Source: Rhodobacteraceae bacterium LNNU 3342
GTDB lineage: Bacteria > Pseudomonadota > Alphaproteobacteria > Rhodobacterales > Rhodobacteraceae
NCBI GenBank assembly: GCA_008711135.1
Contig: VUAW01000002.1
Coordinates: forward strand, 62,001-126,000
Length of the DNA: 64,000 nt
Reading direction: 5' to 3'
The notes beneath the pieces are model-generated. The model saw only the letters and a program-made list of their open reading frames with translations. It searched no databases and had not been told where the DNA came from. This document shows, piece by piece, positions 25,858 through 32,910 of this stretch (within the stretch, counting starts at the first letter, position 1; every line of letters starts with the position of its first letter). Made by a program: the position numbers and the translations under genes.

Positions 25858-27429
25858 TTACGATTTCTGGAACATGGCGAGCATACGCCGCGTGACGAGG
25901 AAGCCGCCGAAGATGTTGATCCCGGCCATGAAAACCGACAGTGCGGCCAGCAGGACCACCAGGAACGAACCCGAACCGATCTGCATCAGCGCGCCAAGGA
26001 TGATGATCGACGAAATCGCGTTCGTGACCGACATGAGCGGCGTGTGCAGGCTGTGCGAGACGTTCCAGATCACTTGGAAGCCGACGAAGACCGCCAGGAC
26101 GAAGACGATGAAGTGCTGCATGAAGCTGGCCGGCGCCACGAGGCCGAGACCCAGCAGCAACACACCGCCGACCGCCAGCAGGGTCACCTGGTTCATCGTC
26201 TGCTTGCGGAACGCGGCGGTTTCGGCCGCACGGCGTTCCTCTGGCGTCAGCTCCTTGGGCTTTTCCTTGGGCTTGGCGGCAGCGATGGCCTGCACCTTGG
26301 GCGGCGGCGGCGGGAAGGTGATCGCGCCCTCATGGGTCACGGTCGCGCCACGGATCACGTCATCTTCCATGTTGTGGTTGATGACGCCATCCTTGCCGGG
26401 CGTCAGGTCCGTCAGCATGTGCCGGATGTTCGTGGAATAAAGCGTCGAGGACTGCGAAGCCATCCGGCTGGGGAAGTCGGTGTAGCCGATGATCGTCACG
26501 CCGTTTTCCGACACGACCTTCTGGTCGGGCACCGTCAGGTCGCAGTTGCCGCCGCGTTCGGCCGCAAGGTCCACGACGACCGAACCGGGCTTCATGGCCT
26601 TGACCATGTCTTCCAGCCACAGCTTCGGCGCATCCCGGCCGGGGATCAGCGCGGTGGTGATGACGATGTCCATGTCGGGGGCAAGCTCGCGGAATTTCTC
26701 CAGCTGCTTTTCCCGGAACTCGGGGCTCGACGGGGCGGCATAGCCGCCGGTGGCGGCGCCGTCCTGGTTGTCCTCGAAGTCGAGGTACACGAACTGCGCG
26801 CCCATCGATTCGATCTGCTCGGCCACTTCGGGGCGAACGTCAAACGCATAGGTGATCGCGCCAAGGCTGGTCGCCGTGCCGATTGCGGCAAGACCCGCGA
26901 CGCCTGCGCCCACCACCAGCACCTTGGCCGGGGGCACCTTGCCCGCCGCCGTTACCTGACCCGTGAAGAACCGGCCGAAGTTGTTGCCCGCCTCGATCAC
27001 TGCGCGGTAGCCGGCGATGTTCGCCATGGACGACAGCGCGTCCATCTTCTGGGCGCGGCTGATCCGCGGCACCATGTCCATCGCGACGACGGTGGCGCCC
27101 CGTTCCTTTGCCCGTTCAAGGAGTTCCTTGTTCTGGGCAGGATAGAAGAAGCTGATCAGCGTCTGCCCCTGGCGCAGCATGTCCACTTCGGATTCCACCG
27201 GCGGACGCACCTTCACCACGACATCCGCCGCGGCGAAAAGTTCGGCCGCAGTGGGGACCACGGTCACACCTGCAGCGGCATAGGCCGCGTCGTTGAAGCC
27301 GGCCTTGATACCCGCGCCGCTTTCCACCAGACATTCGTGCCCCAGCTTCTGCAACTGGAGCGCGCTTTCGGGCGTCATGGCCACGCGGGCCTCGCCTTCA
27401 AACAGTTCCTTCGGTGCCCCGATTTTCAC
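25858..27429 (-). CDS. pntA: Proton-translocating NAD(P) transhydrogenase, alpha subunit
   Basis: A 523-residue subunit. NAD-binding domain I spans about residues 1-375, with VLVVGAGVAGLAAI as the glycine motif and SRAQKMDALSSMANIAGYRAV as the diagnostic block. A Pro/Lys-rich linker (FPPPPPKVQ...KPKEKPKELT) leads to about four membrane helices. I prefer GTG 27429 (MKIGAPKE), because the strong AAGGGGG sits nine bases upstream of it but touches the in-frame ATG at 27438. Alpha is one polypeptide here, unlike the split form of Rhodospirillum. Transcribed with pntB. Confidence 0.95.
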   Translation of the reverse strand: MKIGAPKELFEGEARVAMTPESALQLQKLGHECLVESGAGIKAGFNDAAYAAAGVTVVPTAAELFAAADVVVKVRPPVESEVDMLRQGQTLISFFYPAQNKELLERAKERGATVVAMDMVPRISRAQKMDALSSMANIAGYRAVIEAGNNFGRFFTGQVTAAGKVPPAKVLVVGAGVAGLAAIGTATSLGAITYAFDVRPEVAEQIESMGAQFVYLDFEDNQDGAATGGYAAPSSPEFREKQLEKFRELAPDMDIVITTALIPGRDAPKLWLEDMVKAMKPGSVVVDLAAERGGNCDLTVPDQKVVSENGVTIIGYTDFPSRMASQSSTLYSTNIRHMLTDLTPGKDGVINHNMEDDVIRGATVTHEGAITFPPPPPKVQAIAAAKPKEKPKELTPEERRAAETAAFRKQTMNQVTLLAVGGVLLLGLGLVAPASFMQHFIVFVLAVFVGFQVIWNVSHSLHTPLMSVTNAISSIIILGALMQIGSGSFLVVLLAALSVFMAGINIFGGFLVTRRMLAMFQKS

Positions 27430-27669
27430 GCCTTCCATCCCCCTTATGCTGGCAGTCTGCCAAAGATGGGCCAAACCCTGAGTTCTCTTAACACCGGGCA
27501 AGAAAGTTTCACAAGTCAGTGACTGCAGGAGACTGCCCCTGCGTCGCCTGCGCGGGCGGGGGTGCTTTCAGTGTCACAGTGGCGCCCGCCGGGGGCGCAG
27601 CCACCTTTCTGCTGGAACCTGACCCCTGGGGACATAGTCTGTGTCATAGAGCAATCGAAAGGATTCCCG

Positions 27670-28299
27670 ATGCCTGCCCCCACGCGCCGCGCCTTCTGCG
27701 CCATGGCGATCGCGTTTCCCGTCGCAGGGTGCCTGCGCGCCTCCCCACCGCCGCCGCCCGAACTTGCGCCCATCGACTATGCGACACGGCGCGACGGCGG
27801 CCACACCATCCCTGCCGTTCCCATCGATCAGGTCCCTGAGGACTTCCGCCGGCAGGTCGTCCCGCTGGAGTCTGAGCTTCCTCCGGGAACGATGATCGTG
27901 AACACCGAGACGCGGCATCTCTACCTGCTGCTCGAGGGCCCCTACGCGATCCGCTATGGCATCGGCGTCGGGCGCGAGGGCTTTGGCTGGCGGGGGCCGA
28001 GCGAGGTATTCGCACGCAAGTCCTGGCCCACCTGGACGCCGCCGCCCGAAATGATCCGCCGCCAGCCCGAACTTGCCCGCTGGGCCGAGGGGCAGCCGGG
28101 CGGGCCGCGCAACCCGTTGGGTGCGCGGGCGATTTATCTTGCTGTGGATGGGCGCGACACCGGCTACCGCATCCACGGCACGCCCGAATGGGAATCGATC
28201 GGACAGGCGGCGTCGTCAGGGTGCTTCCGGATGATCAACCACGATGTGATCGACCTGTTCGACCGGGTCCGCGCCGGAAGCACCGTGATCGTCATCTGA
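27670..28299 (+). CDS. L,D-transpeptidase (YkuD family), probable lipoprotein
   Basis: A 209-residue envelope enzyme that forms 3-3 cross-links in peptidoglycan or attaches proteins to it. The N-terminus has TRRAFCAMAIAFPVAGC: a basic twin-Arg start, a hydrophobic stretch and a lipobox-like VAGC, pointing to a lipoprotein, possibly Tat-exported. The catalytic motif is HGTPEWESIGQAASSGCFRM, containing the HGT, SxGC and R of the YkuD active site with Cys as nucleophile. ATG 27670 follows GAAAGGA. It overlaps the convergent DUF389 gene by 8 bp at the 3' end. Confidence 0.88.
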   Translation: MPAPTRRAFCAMAIAFPVAGCLRASPPPPPELAPIDYATRRDGGHTIPAVPIDQVPEDFRRQVVPLESELPPGTMIVNTETRHLYLLLEGPYAIRYGIGVGREGFGWRGPSEVFARKSWPTWTPPPEMIRRQPELARWAEGQPGGPRNPLGARAIYLAVDGRDTGYRIHGTPEWESIGQAASSGCFRMINHDVIDLFDRVRAGSTVIVI

Positions 28300-29233
28300 C
28301 GGGGGCTTCGGCCCCCTCCTGCCCCACCAGGCGGCGGCGGTACTGCATCCGCCGCTTGAGCGCGAGCACAAGCCCGCCCGCGACCAGGACCGCCGCAACA
28401 TCGGTCAGGAACCGCTTCAGCCCGCCGAACGCCAGGTCCAGGTTCCCCGTGACGATTCCCATCCCAACCAGCGAGGCGCTTGGCACAAGGGCGAGCGCTA
28501 CCATCACCCCGGTCGACAGCACCTTCATCCGGGTGGAGACGATGATCCCGCCCGCCACCGCCACGAGGATCGACGTCATCACCCCCGACCCCTTCACGCT
28601 TGACCAATAGCCCGCCCAGTACCCCTGCGGCAGATCGGCGGTGGACATACCGGCGAAATACAGCGCCGGATACACCGAAACCGCAGCCCCCGCGACCAGT
28701 GCCAGATACCCTGCCCCGGACGCTCGAAGCCCCGCATAGGCGCTTTGGCGATGCCCCGCCAAGCCGAAGGCCAGCCGCAGGATCGGCTCGAACCCCGGGG
28801 CGATCAGCATGGCGCCCACCACGATGTGGATCGTGTCAGTCACGATGCCAAAGCTGGCCACCGCCCCCGCCAGAGCCATAAGAACAAGGAAGTTGATCGA
28901 GGTATTCGTGTCCTGACGCATCATGGCGCCTACTTCCTCGACGACCGCTTCGTTGCCTTCCTCGTTGATGGCGCGGGCCTCGTTTTCCCTGACAAGGGCC
29001 GTAGGCTCGGAAATGGTGACGGCGCCCTTGTCCAGAAGCCCCACGTCGCGCAGCAGGGTCACGATCTCGATCGCGGCGTCGTTGGCCACATCAACCATCA
29101 GGATGTCGCCCCGGGGCTTGACCGAGGCTTCGGGCTGCAGGCTGATCCGCCCTACGCCGGGATGATCCTTCAGCTTGTTCAGCAGCCAATTGCAATCCTC
29201 TGCCGATGCTGCAAGCTCTATTCTTCGCGGCAC
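28292..29233 (-). CDS. DUF389 family membrane protein
   Basis: A 313-residue protein. A soluble N-terminal domain of about 95 residues is followed by a membrane region with six or more helices. Recognisable family segments are TIHIVVGAMLIAPGFEPILRLAFGL and VALALVPSASLVGMGIVTG. DUF389 proteins are uncharacterised hydrophobic proteins widespread in bacteria; a transport role is often guessed. It is divergent from the DUF4142-like gene and convergent, with overlap, with the L,D-transpeptidase. No neighbour suggests a substrate. Confidence 0.8.
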   Translation of the reverse strand: MPRRIELAASAEDCNWLLNKLKDHPGVGRISLQPEASVKPRGDILMVDVANDAAIEIVTLLRDVGLLDKGAVTISEPTALVRENEARAINEEGNEAVVEEVGAMMRQDTNTSINFLVLMALAGAVASFGIVTDTIHIVVGAMLIAPGFEPILRLAFGLAGHRQSAYAGLRASGAGYLALVAGAAVSVYPALYFAGMSTADLPQGYWAGYWSSVKGSGVMTSILVAVAGGIIVSTRMKVLSTGVMVALALVPSASLVGMGIVTGNLDLAFGGLKRFLTDVAAVLVAGGLVLALKRRMQYRRRLVGQEGAEAPVR

Positions 29234-29376
29234 GGTTGATCCTCCGATTGTCAGGTCAACCCTTCAACATCCTGTGCAACTGGCCAGTTCCCGCTCAGAC
29301 ACGCCGGAAAAACGGCAGCCGCCGGAACATCCGCGTCGTGGGATGGTTTCCCGGACCCACAACCGGAGGATTTCCC

Positions 29377-29874
29377 ATGGAGCGGAGACTAGTGCTGACA
29401 ACCGGCCTTGCGACATTCGGCCTGGCCGCGATCGGGGGCACCCCCCTGCTCGCGCAGACGGAAGCGGCCATGGACGAGGCCAAGCTTCCAGCCCTTCTGG
29501 GCGGCAACTTCGCGCTGATGACCAGCCAGCTTGCCCAGGAACGCGGCACGAATGAAAGCGTACGCATCTTTGCCGGCCTCGAGATTGCCGAGCAACAGGC
29601 CGTTGCGATGGCCTTCGGGGTCGAGCCGGGCACCGGCGGCCTGCGCGAAGACCACGCCAGCATGATGCAGCAGCTTGAAGCCGTGCAGGGGCAAGAGTTC
29701 GACACGCTTTACATCGACACCCAGATCACCGGGCACGAGGAACTGCTGACGATCCATCGTGCCTATGCCGCCAACGGGCAGGACCCGATGGCGCGGGGCG
29801 CATCGATGGTGGGCGTGCCGTCGATCGAAACGCACCTGGCGATGCTGCGGGGTATCCGCCAGTCGCTGGGCTGA
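29377..29874 (+). CDS. Exported DUF4142-like protein
   Basis: A 165-residue exported protein. The N-terminus MERRLVLTTGLATFGLAAIGGTPLLAQ is a signal peptide with two Arg residues and cleavage near AQT. The mature part is helical and resembles DUF4142 (DUF305-related, ferritin-like) proteins: NESVRIFAGLEIAEQQAVA, then HASMMQQLEAVQGQEFDTLYIDTQITGHEELLTIH with several His residues. These families are often periplasmic, but the function is unknown. ATG 29377 follows GGAGGA. A 16-bp tandem duplication covers its stop codon. Confidence 0.7.
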   Translation: MERRLVLTTGLATFGLAAIGGTPLLAQTEAAMDEAKLPALLGGNFALMTSQLAQERGTNESVRIFAGLEIAEQQAVAMAFGVEPGTGGLREDHASMMQQLEAVQGQEFDTLYIDTQITGHEELLTIHRAYAANGQDPMARGASMVGVPSIETHLAMLRGIRQSLG

Positions 29875-29896
29875 TCCGGCGCTGGGCTGATCCGGC
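29865..29896. repeat. Perfect 16-bp tandem duplication over a stop codon
   Basis: GCTGGGCTGATCCGGC occurs at 29865-29880 and again immediately at 29881-29896 without mismatch. The first copy holds the last codons and TGA of the DUF4142-like gene; the second is wholly in the spacer and ends one base before the stop of the next, convergent gene. It looks like a recent slippage or repair duplication. Confidence 0.95.
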
Positions 29897-29897
29897 G

Positions 29898-30674
29898 TCA
29901 GGCGCTCATGCGTCCGGGCAGGCGACGGCGCTTGGCAAAGTCGCGCACCGCCTGGCCAAAGGACTCGAACAGCGGCCGCGATACCGGATCGTTGGCCGCG
30001 TTCCATTCCGGGTGCCACTGGACCGACAGGGTGAAGCCGGGCGCGCCCTCGATATAGATCGCCTCGGGCGTGCCGTCCGGGGCTTCACCCTCGATGACGA
30101 CACGCGCGCCCGGGGTCTTGATGCCCTGGCCGTGCAGCGTGTTGGTCATGACCTCGTCGGTTCCGAACAGGCGGTGGAACCTGCCATTCGGCCGGAGTCG
30201 GACCGGATGGCGCAGGGCGAACTTTTCCTCCAGCGTGCCGTCGGGGGGCATCCGGTGGTTCATGCGGCCCGGAAGATCGCGGATTTCCGGGTAAAGCGTG
30301 CCGCCCATGGCCACGTTGACCTCCTGGAACCCGCGGCAGATGCCGAAGAAGGGCTGCCCCCGGTCCACGCAGGCCCGCACGAGCGGCAGGGTCACTGCGT
30401 CCCGAGCCCGATCAAAGGTGCCATGTGCCTCGGTCTCGGGCTCGCCATATTCCTCAGGGTGCACGTTCGGGCGGCCGCCGGTCAGCAGGAAGCCGTCGCA
30501 GGTTTCCAAGAGTTCGTTGACCTGCACATAGCGGGGGTCGGCCGGGATGATCAGTGGCACGCAGCCTGCAACCTCGGCCACTGCCTGCGTGTTCATCGCC
30601 GCCCCAGCATGGGCGGGATACTGGTCATTGATCAGAAAGCTGTTCGAGATGATGCCTACGATTGGACGGCCCAT
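29898..30674 (-). CDS. Class I glutamine amidotransferase-like hydrolase (PuuD type)
   Basis: A 258-residue protein of the gamma-glutamyl-gamma-aminobutyrate hydrolase family. The nucleophile elbow is FFGICRGFQEVN, the oxyanion region is FLLTGGRPNVHPEEYG, and the C-terminal QWHPEW gives the catalytic His and Glu. In the putrescine-degradation pathway such enzymes free GABA; related ones remove gamma-glutamyl groups from other amines. ATG 30674 (MGRPIVGIISN) is where homology begins; a longer reading from 30761 has no support. No polyamine genes lie nearby, so the substrate is open. Confidence 0.82.
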   Translation of the reverse strand: MGRPIVGIISNSFLINDQYPAHAGAAMNTQAVAEVAGCVPLIIPADPRYVQVNELLETCDGFLLTGGRPNVHPEEYGEPETEAHGTFDRARDAVTLPLVRACVDRGQPFFGICRGFQEVNVAMGGTLYPEIRDLPGRMNHRMPPDGTLEEKFALRHPVRLRPNGRFHRLFGTDEVMTNTLHGQGIKTPGARVVIEGEAPDGTPEAIYIEGAPGFTLSVQWHPEWNAANDPVSRPLFESFGQAVRDFAKRRRLPGRMSA

Positions 30675-30788
30675 ATCCTGTTCCCCTGCGCTGCGTCCTA
30701 ACCATAGGTGCTCTACCCTTTCGGGTCGAGGGGTCGGGACGGGGCCATGCATCAAACGCACGGCATCTGCCGCCTTTTCGGGCAGTCG

Positions 30789-32288
30789 TCAGAAGTCAAA
30801 GCTCAACTGCCCTTCAGGCGCCGGAGGACGCGCCGCCCGGCGAACCGTCGCCCCTGAAGGCCGCCGCGCCGGGGGGGTGCGAAGGGAGATTTCCTCGGCC
30901 ACCTGGGCAAAGCCGGGCTGGCGGCGCGGCTGGGCAAAGGTCGCGCGGGCAGCACGGGTGGCGACAGCCGGGTCCGTCACGGGTTCGGGATAGCGGCGGC
31001 CCAGCAGGCTGCGCGCCCCTTCCCACCGCCAAGGTTCGTGCAGCAAGGCATCGGGCACGGCCGCCAGTTCGGGGAGCCAGCGGCGGGTAAAGCTGCCGGC
31101 GCCGTCCAGCATCCGGCCCAGCCGCACGGGATCGGCGATGCGCAGCGCGTCGATCCCCGTCACGCCCGCGTGGATCTGCACCTCGCTCCAGTGGATGCCG
31201 GGCTCATAGTCGGTGAAGCGGCGGGCCAGCAGCCCGCCCACCTCGCGCCAGTCGAGGCCAAGCAGGTGGCAGCCCACCGACACCAACATTCCCCGCGGGC
31301 GGAAGCCCAGCCAGCCAGTGGCGTTCAGGTAGCGCAGGCAGGCGTCGACAAAGGGTAAGCCGGTCTCGCCCGCCTCCCACGCAGTGCGGGCGGTGGGAAG
31401 GGGCGTTGGCAACAGGCTGGCAAAGGCCGGGTGTAGCGGCCTGTGGTCCAGTTCGGGCGCATCTTCCAGCCGCTGCAGGAACAGGTCGCGGCGGCGCAGC
31501 CGGTTGGCAAAGCTGAGCAGGTCGGAGTTGCGATCCGCCTCGGCGGTGGCGGCGGCGACCTCCCGGGCAGAAATGGCGCCGACCGCCAGGTGCGGCGAGA
31601 GACGCGAACACACCCGTTCGGCCAGCGCCGGCTGGGCCATGCCGCTTCGATAGCCGCGATGCCGGCCGGCCAGAAAGCTTTCCATCAGCGCGATGCCGCG
31701 GCTGCGCCCCCCTTGCTGACGATGGCGGCAGGGATCTTCGGTCAGGCGCAGGCTGCGGGCGGTGGGGATAACGCCCGGCTCTGGCCCCGCAAGCGGCACA
31801 AGCGCCGGCGCCGGCAGCGGCGGGGAGGTCAGGAACCTTTCGCGCCGCGCGGACCAGCCGGCGCGGTTCTGCAGGCCGCGGATCACCCCGCCTTGCGGCA
31901 GTTCCACCCACTCCACGCCCGATCCACGCGCCCAGGCCGCAACGGTGCGGTCGCGGGCATAGGTCCAGCCCGTGCCGGTTTCCTGCTGGGAAAACATCCG
32001 CGTCACCCCATGGGCGCGGCGCAGGGTCTCCAGCACCGTTACCGCCTCCCCTACCCGCACGACCAGCGGCTGGCCGGCCGCGGCAAGATCGGCCCTCAGG
32101 TCCTGAAGGGTCTCGCTGACGAACTCCCACTGGCGCGCAGCGGTATCGGGCTGCTGCCAAAGTTCAGGTTCCGCGATGTAAAGTGGCAGGATCGGCCCCT
32201 GCGCCGCCGCAAGGGCCAGGGCAGCATTGTCCTGCAGGCGCAGATCGCGCTTGAACCAGAAAATGGCAAGAGAGGCCGGCGTCGTCAT
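30789..32288 (-). CDS. Photolyase/cryptochrome family flavoprotein with altered flavin pocket
   Basis: A 499-residue protein. The N-terminal alpha/beta antenna domain begins FWFKRDLRLQDNAAL. The helical FAD domain includes SRLSPHLAVGAISAREV, TGWLGFRPRGMLVSVG, LDWREVGGLLARRF and RRWLPELAAVPDALLHEPW. Where class I photolyases have ANNGGWQWAASTGTD, this one has EPGIHWSEVQIHAGVTGID, so the positions of the proximal electron-relay Trp and the flavin-N5 Asn appear changed. The C-terminal tail of about 70 residues is Arg/Pro/Ala-rich. It may repair UV-damaged DNA with blue light or act as a light sensor. The superfamily call is firm; activity is not. Confidence 0.82.
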   Translation of the reverse strand: MTTPASLAIFWFKRDLRLQDNAALALAAAQGPILPLYIAEPELWQQPDTAARQWEFVSETLQDLRADLAAAGQPLVVRVGEAVTVLETLRRAHGVTRMFSQQETGTGWTYARDRTVAAWARGSGVEWVELPQGGVIRGLQNRAGWSARRERFLTSPPLPAPALVPLAGPEPGVIPTARSLRLTEDPCRHRQQGGRSRGIALMESFLAGRHRGYRSGMAQPALAERVCSRLSPHLAVGAISAREVAAATAEADRNSDLLSFANRLRRRDLFLQRLEDAPELDHRPLHPAFASLLPTPLPTARTAWEAGETGLPFVDACLRYLNATGWLGFRPRGMLVSVGCHLLGLDWREVGGLLARRFTDYEPGIHWSEVQIHAGVTGIDALRIADPVRLGRMLDGAGSFTRRWLPELAAVPDALLHEPWRWEGARSLLGRRYPEPVTDPAVATRAARATFAQPRRQPGFAQVAEEISLRTPPARRPSGATVRRAARPPAPEGQLSFDF

Positions 32289-32341
32289 GCCGGCCTCTCT
32301 ATCACGCTGTGGTGCGGCTTCAATCCCGTGTCTGGACGGGA

Positions 32342-32794
32342 TCAGTTCGCCGTGGCGGGGGCGTTCTGCTGCGTCGCGGGCGGCGGGGGCGCGGCGTTGT
32401 CCACGGCGCCACCGGGTGCCGTGCCGCCTTGCGCTTCGCCCTCAACGGTCCCTTGGGGCACGCCGGGCTCGGCTGGGTCGGTCACAAGCGGGTCGACCGC
32501 CGGATCGACGACAGGCTGTTCGGCTTCCTGCTGGGGCGCGGGAATGGTGATGCCGTCGCCCTGTTCATCTGGGCTGGTGACAAAGCCGGTTTCCCCCTGC
32601 GTGGTGGAGGGTTGGCCGGTCCGGCCATCGACCTGCGTGGCGGCGCCTTGCGGCCCGTCGGAACGGACGGCTTCCTCGGCGGGCCAGTAGATGATGATCA
32701 GGAAGACGAAGATCACCACGATGACGGCCATCCCCAGAAGCGGCGCCCAATGCCGCCTGCGCTGCTTGGCCAGGTTCGTTTCTGATGCCGACAT
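32342..32794 (-). CDS. Single-pass membrane protein with acidic Pro/Gly/Gln-rich tail
   Basis: A 150-residue protein I do not recognise. A short basic cytoplasmic start (NLAKQRRRHWAPL) precedes one membrane helix (about residues 18-41, LLGMAVIVVIFVFLIIIYW). The remaining 105 or so residues are low-complexity and probably disordered in the periplasm, rich in Pro, Gln, Gly, Ala and acidic residues. GGAGGAAACTGCCC precedes the ATG at 32794. It is divergent from pepN with 116 bp between starts. The good ribosome-binding site and sensible topology support a real gene. Confidence 0.65.
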   Translation of the reverse strand: MSASETNLAKQRRRHWAPLLGMAVIVVIFVFLIIIYWPAEEAVRSDGPQGAATQVDGRTGQPSTTQGETGFVTSPDEQGDGITIPAPQQEAEQPVVDPAVDPLVTDPAEPGVPQGTVEGEAQGGTAPGGAVDNAAPPPPATQQNAPATAN

Positions 32795-32910
32795 GGGCAG
32801 TTTCCTCCGATGCGGATCACGGCGCTGTGGCCGGGTTGCGGATTGTGCGTCGTAGGCATAACGTCCCCGAGAGCGCCCGGTTCCGGGTCCCGCAATGGTT
32901 GAGGTCTGCC

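Noticed and set aside
24334-27522. Open frame of about 1060 codons on the plus strand opposite pntA and pntB
   Set aside because: It is the antisense shadow of two certain genes in high-GC DNA, is rich in His, Arg, Asp and Gln from complementary codon bias, and shows no domain.
27514-27524. AGTCA-G-TGACT short palindrome between pntA and the L,D-transpeptidase gene
   Set aside because: Five-base arms occur often by chance and nothing else links it to either gene.
29324-29351. GGAAC-N16-GGTT upstream of the DUF4142-like gene, similar to an EcfG-type stress promoter
   Set aside because: The -10 part should be CGTT, and the general-stress sigma system is often absent in Rhodobacteraceae; too weak to claim.
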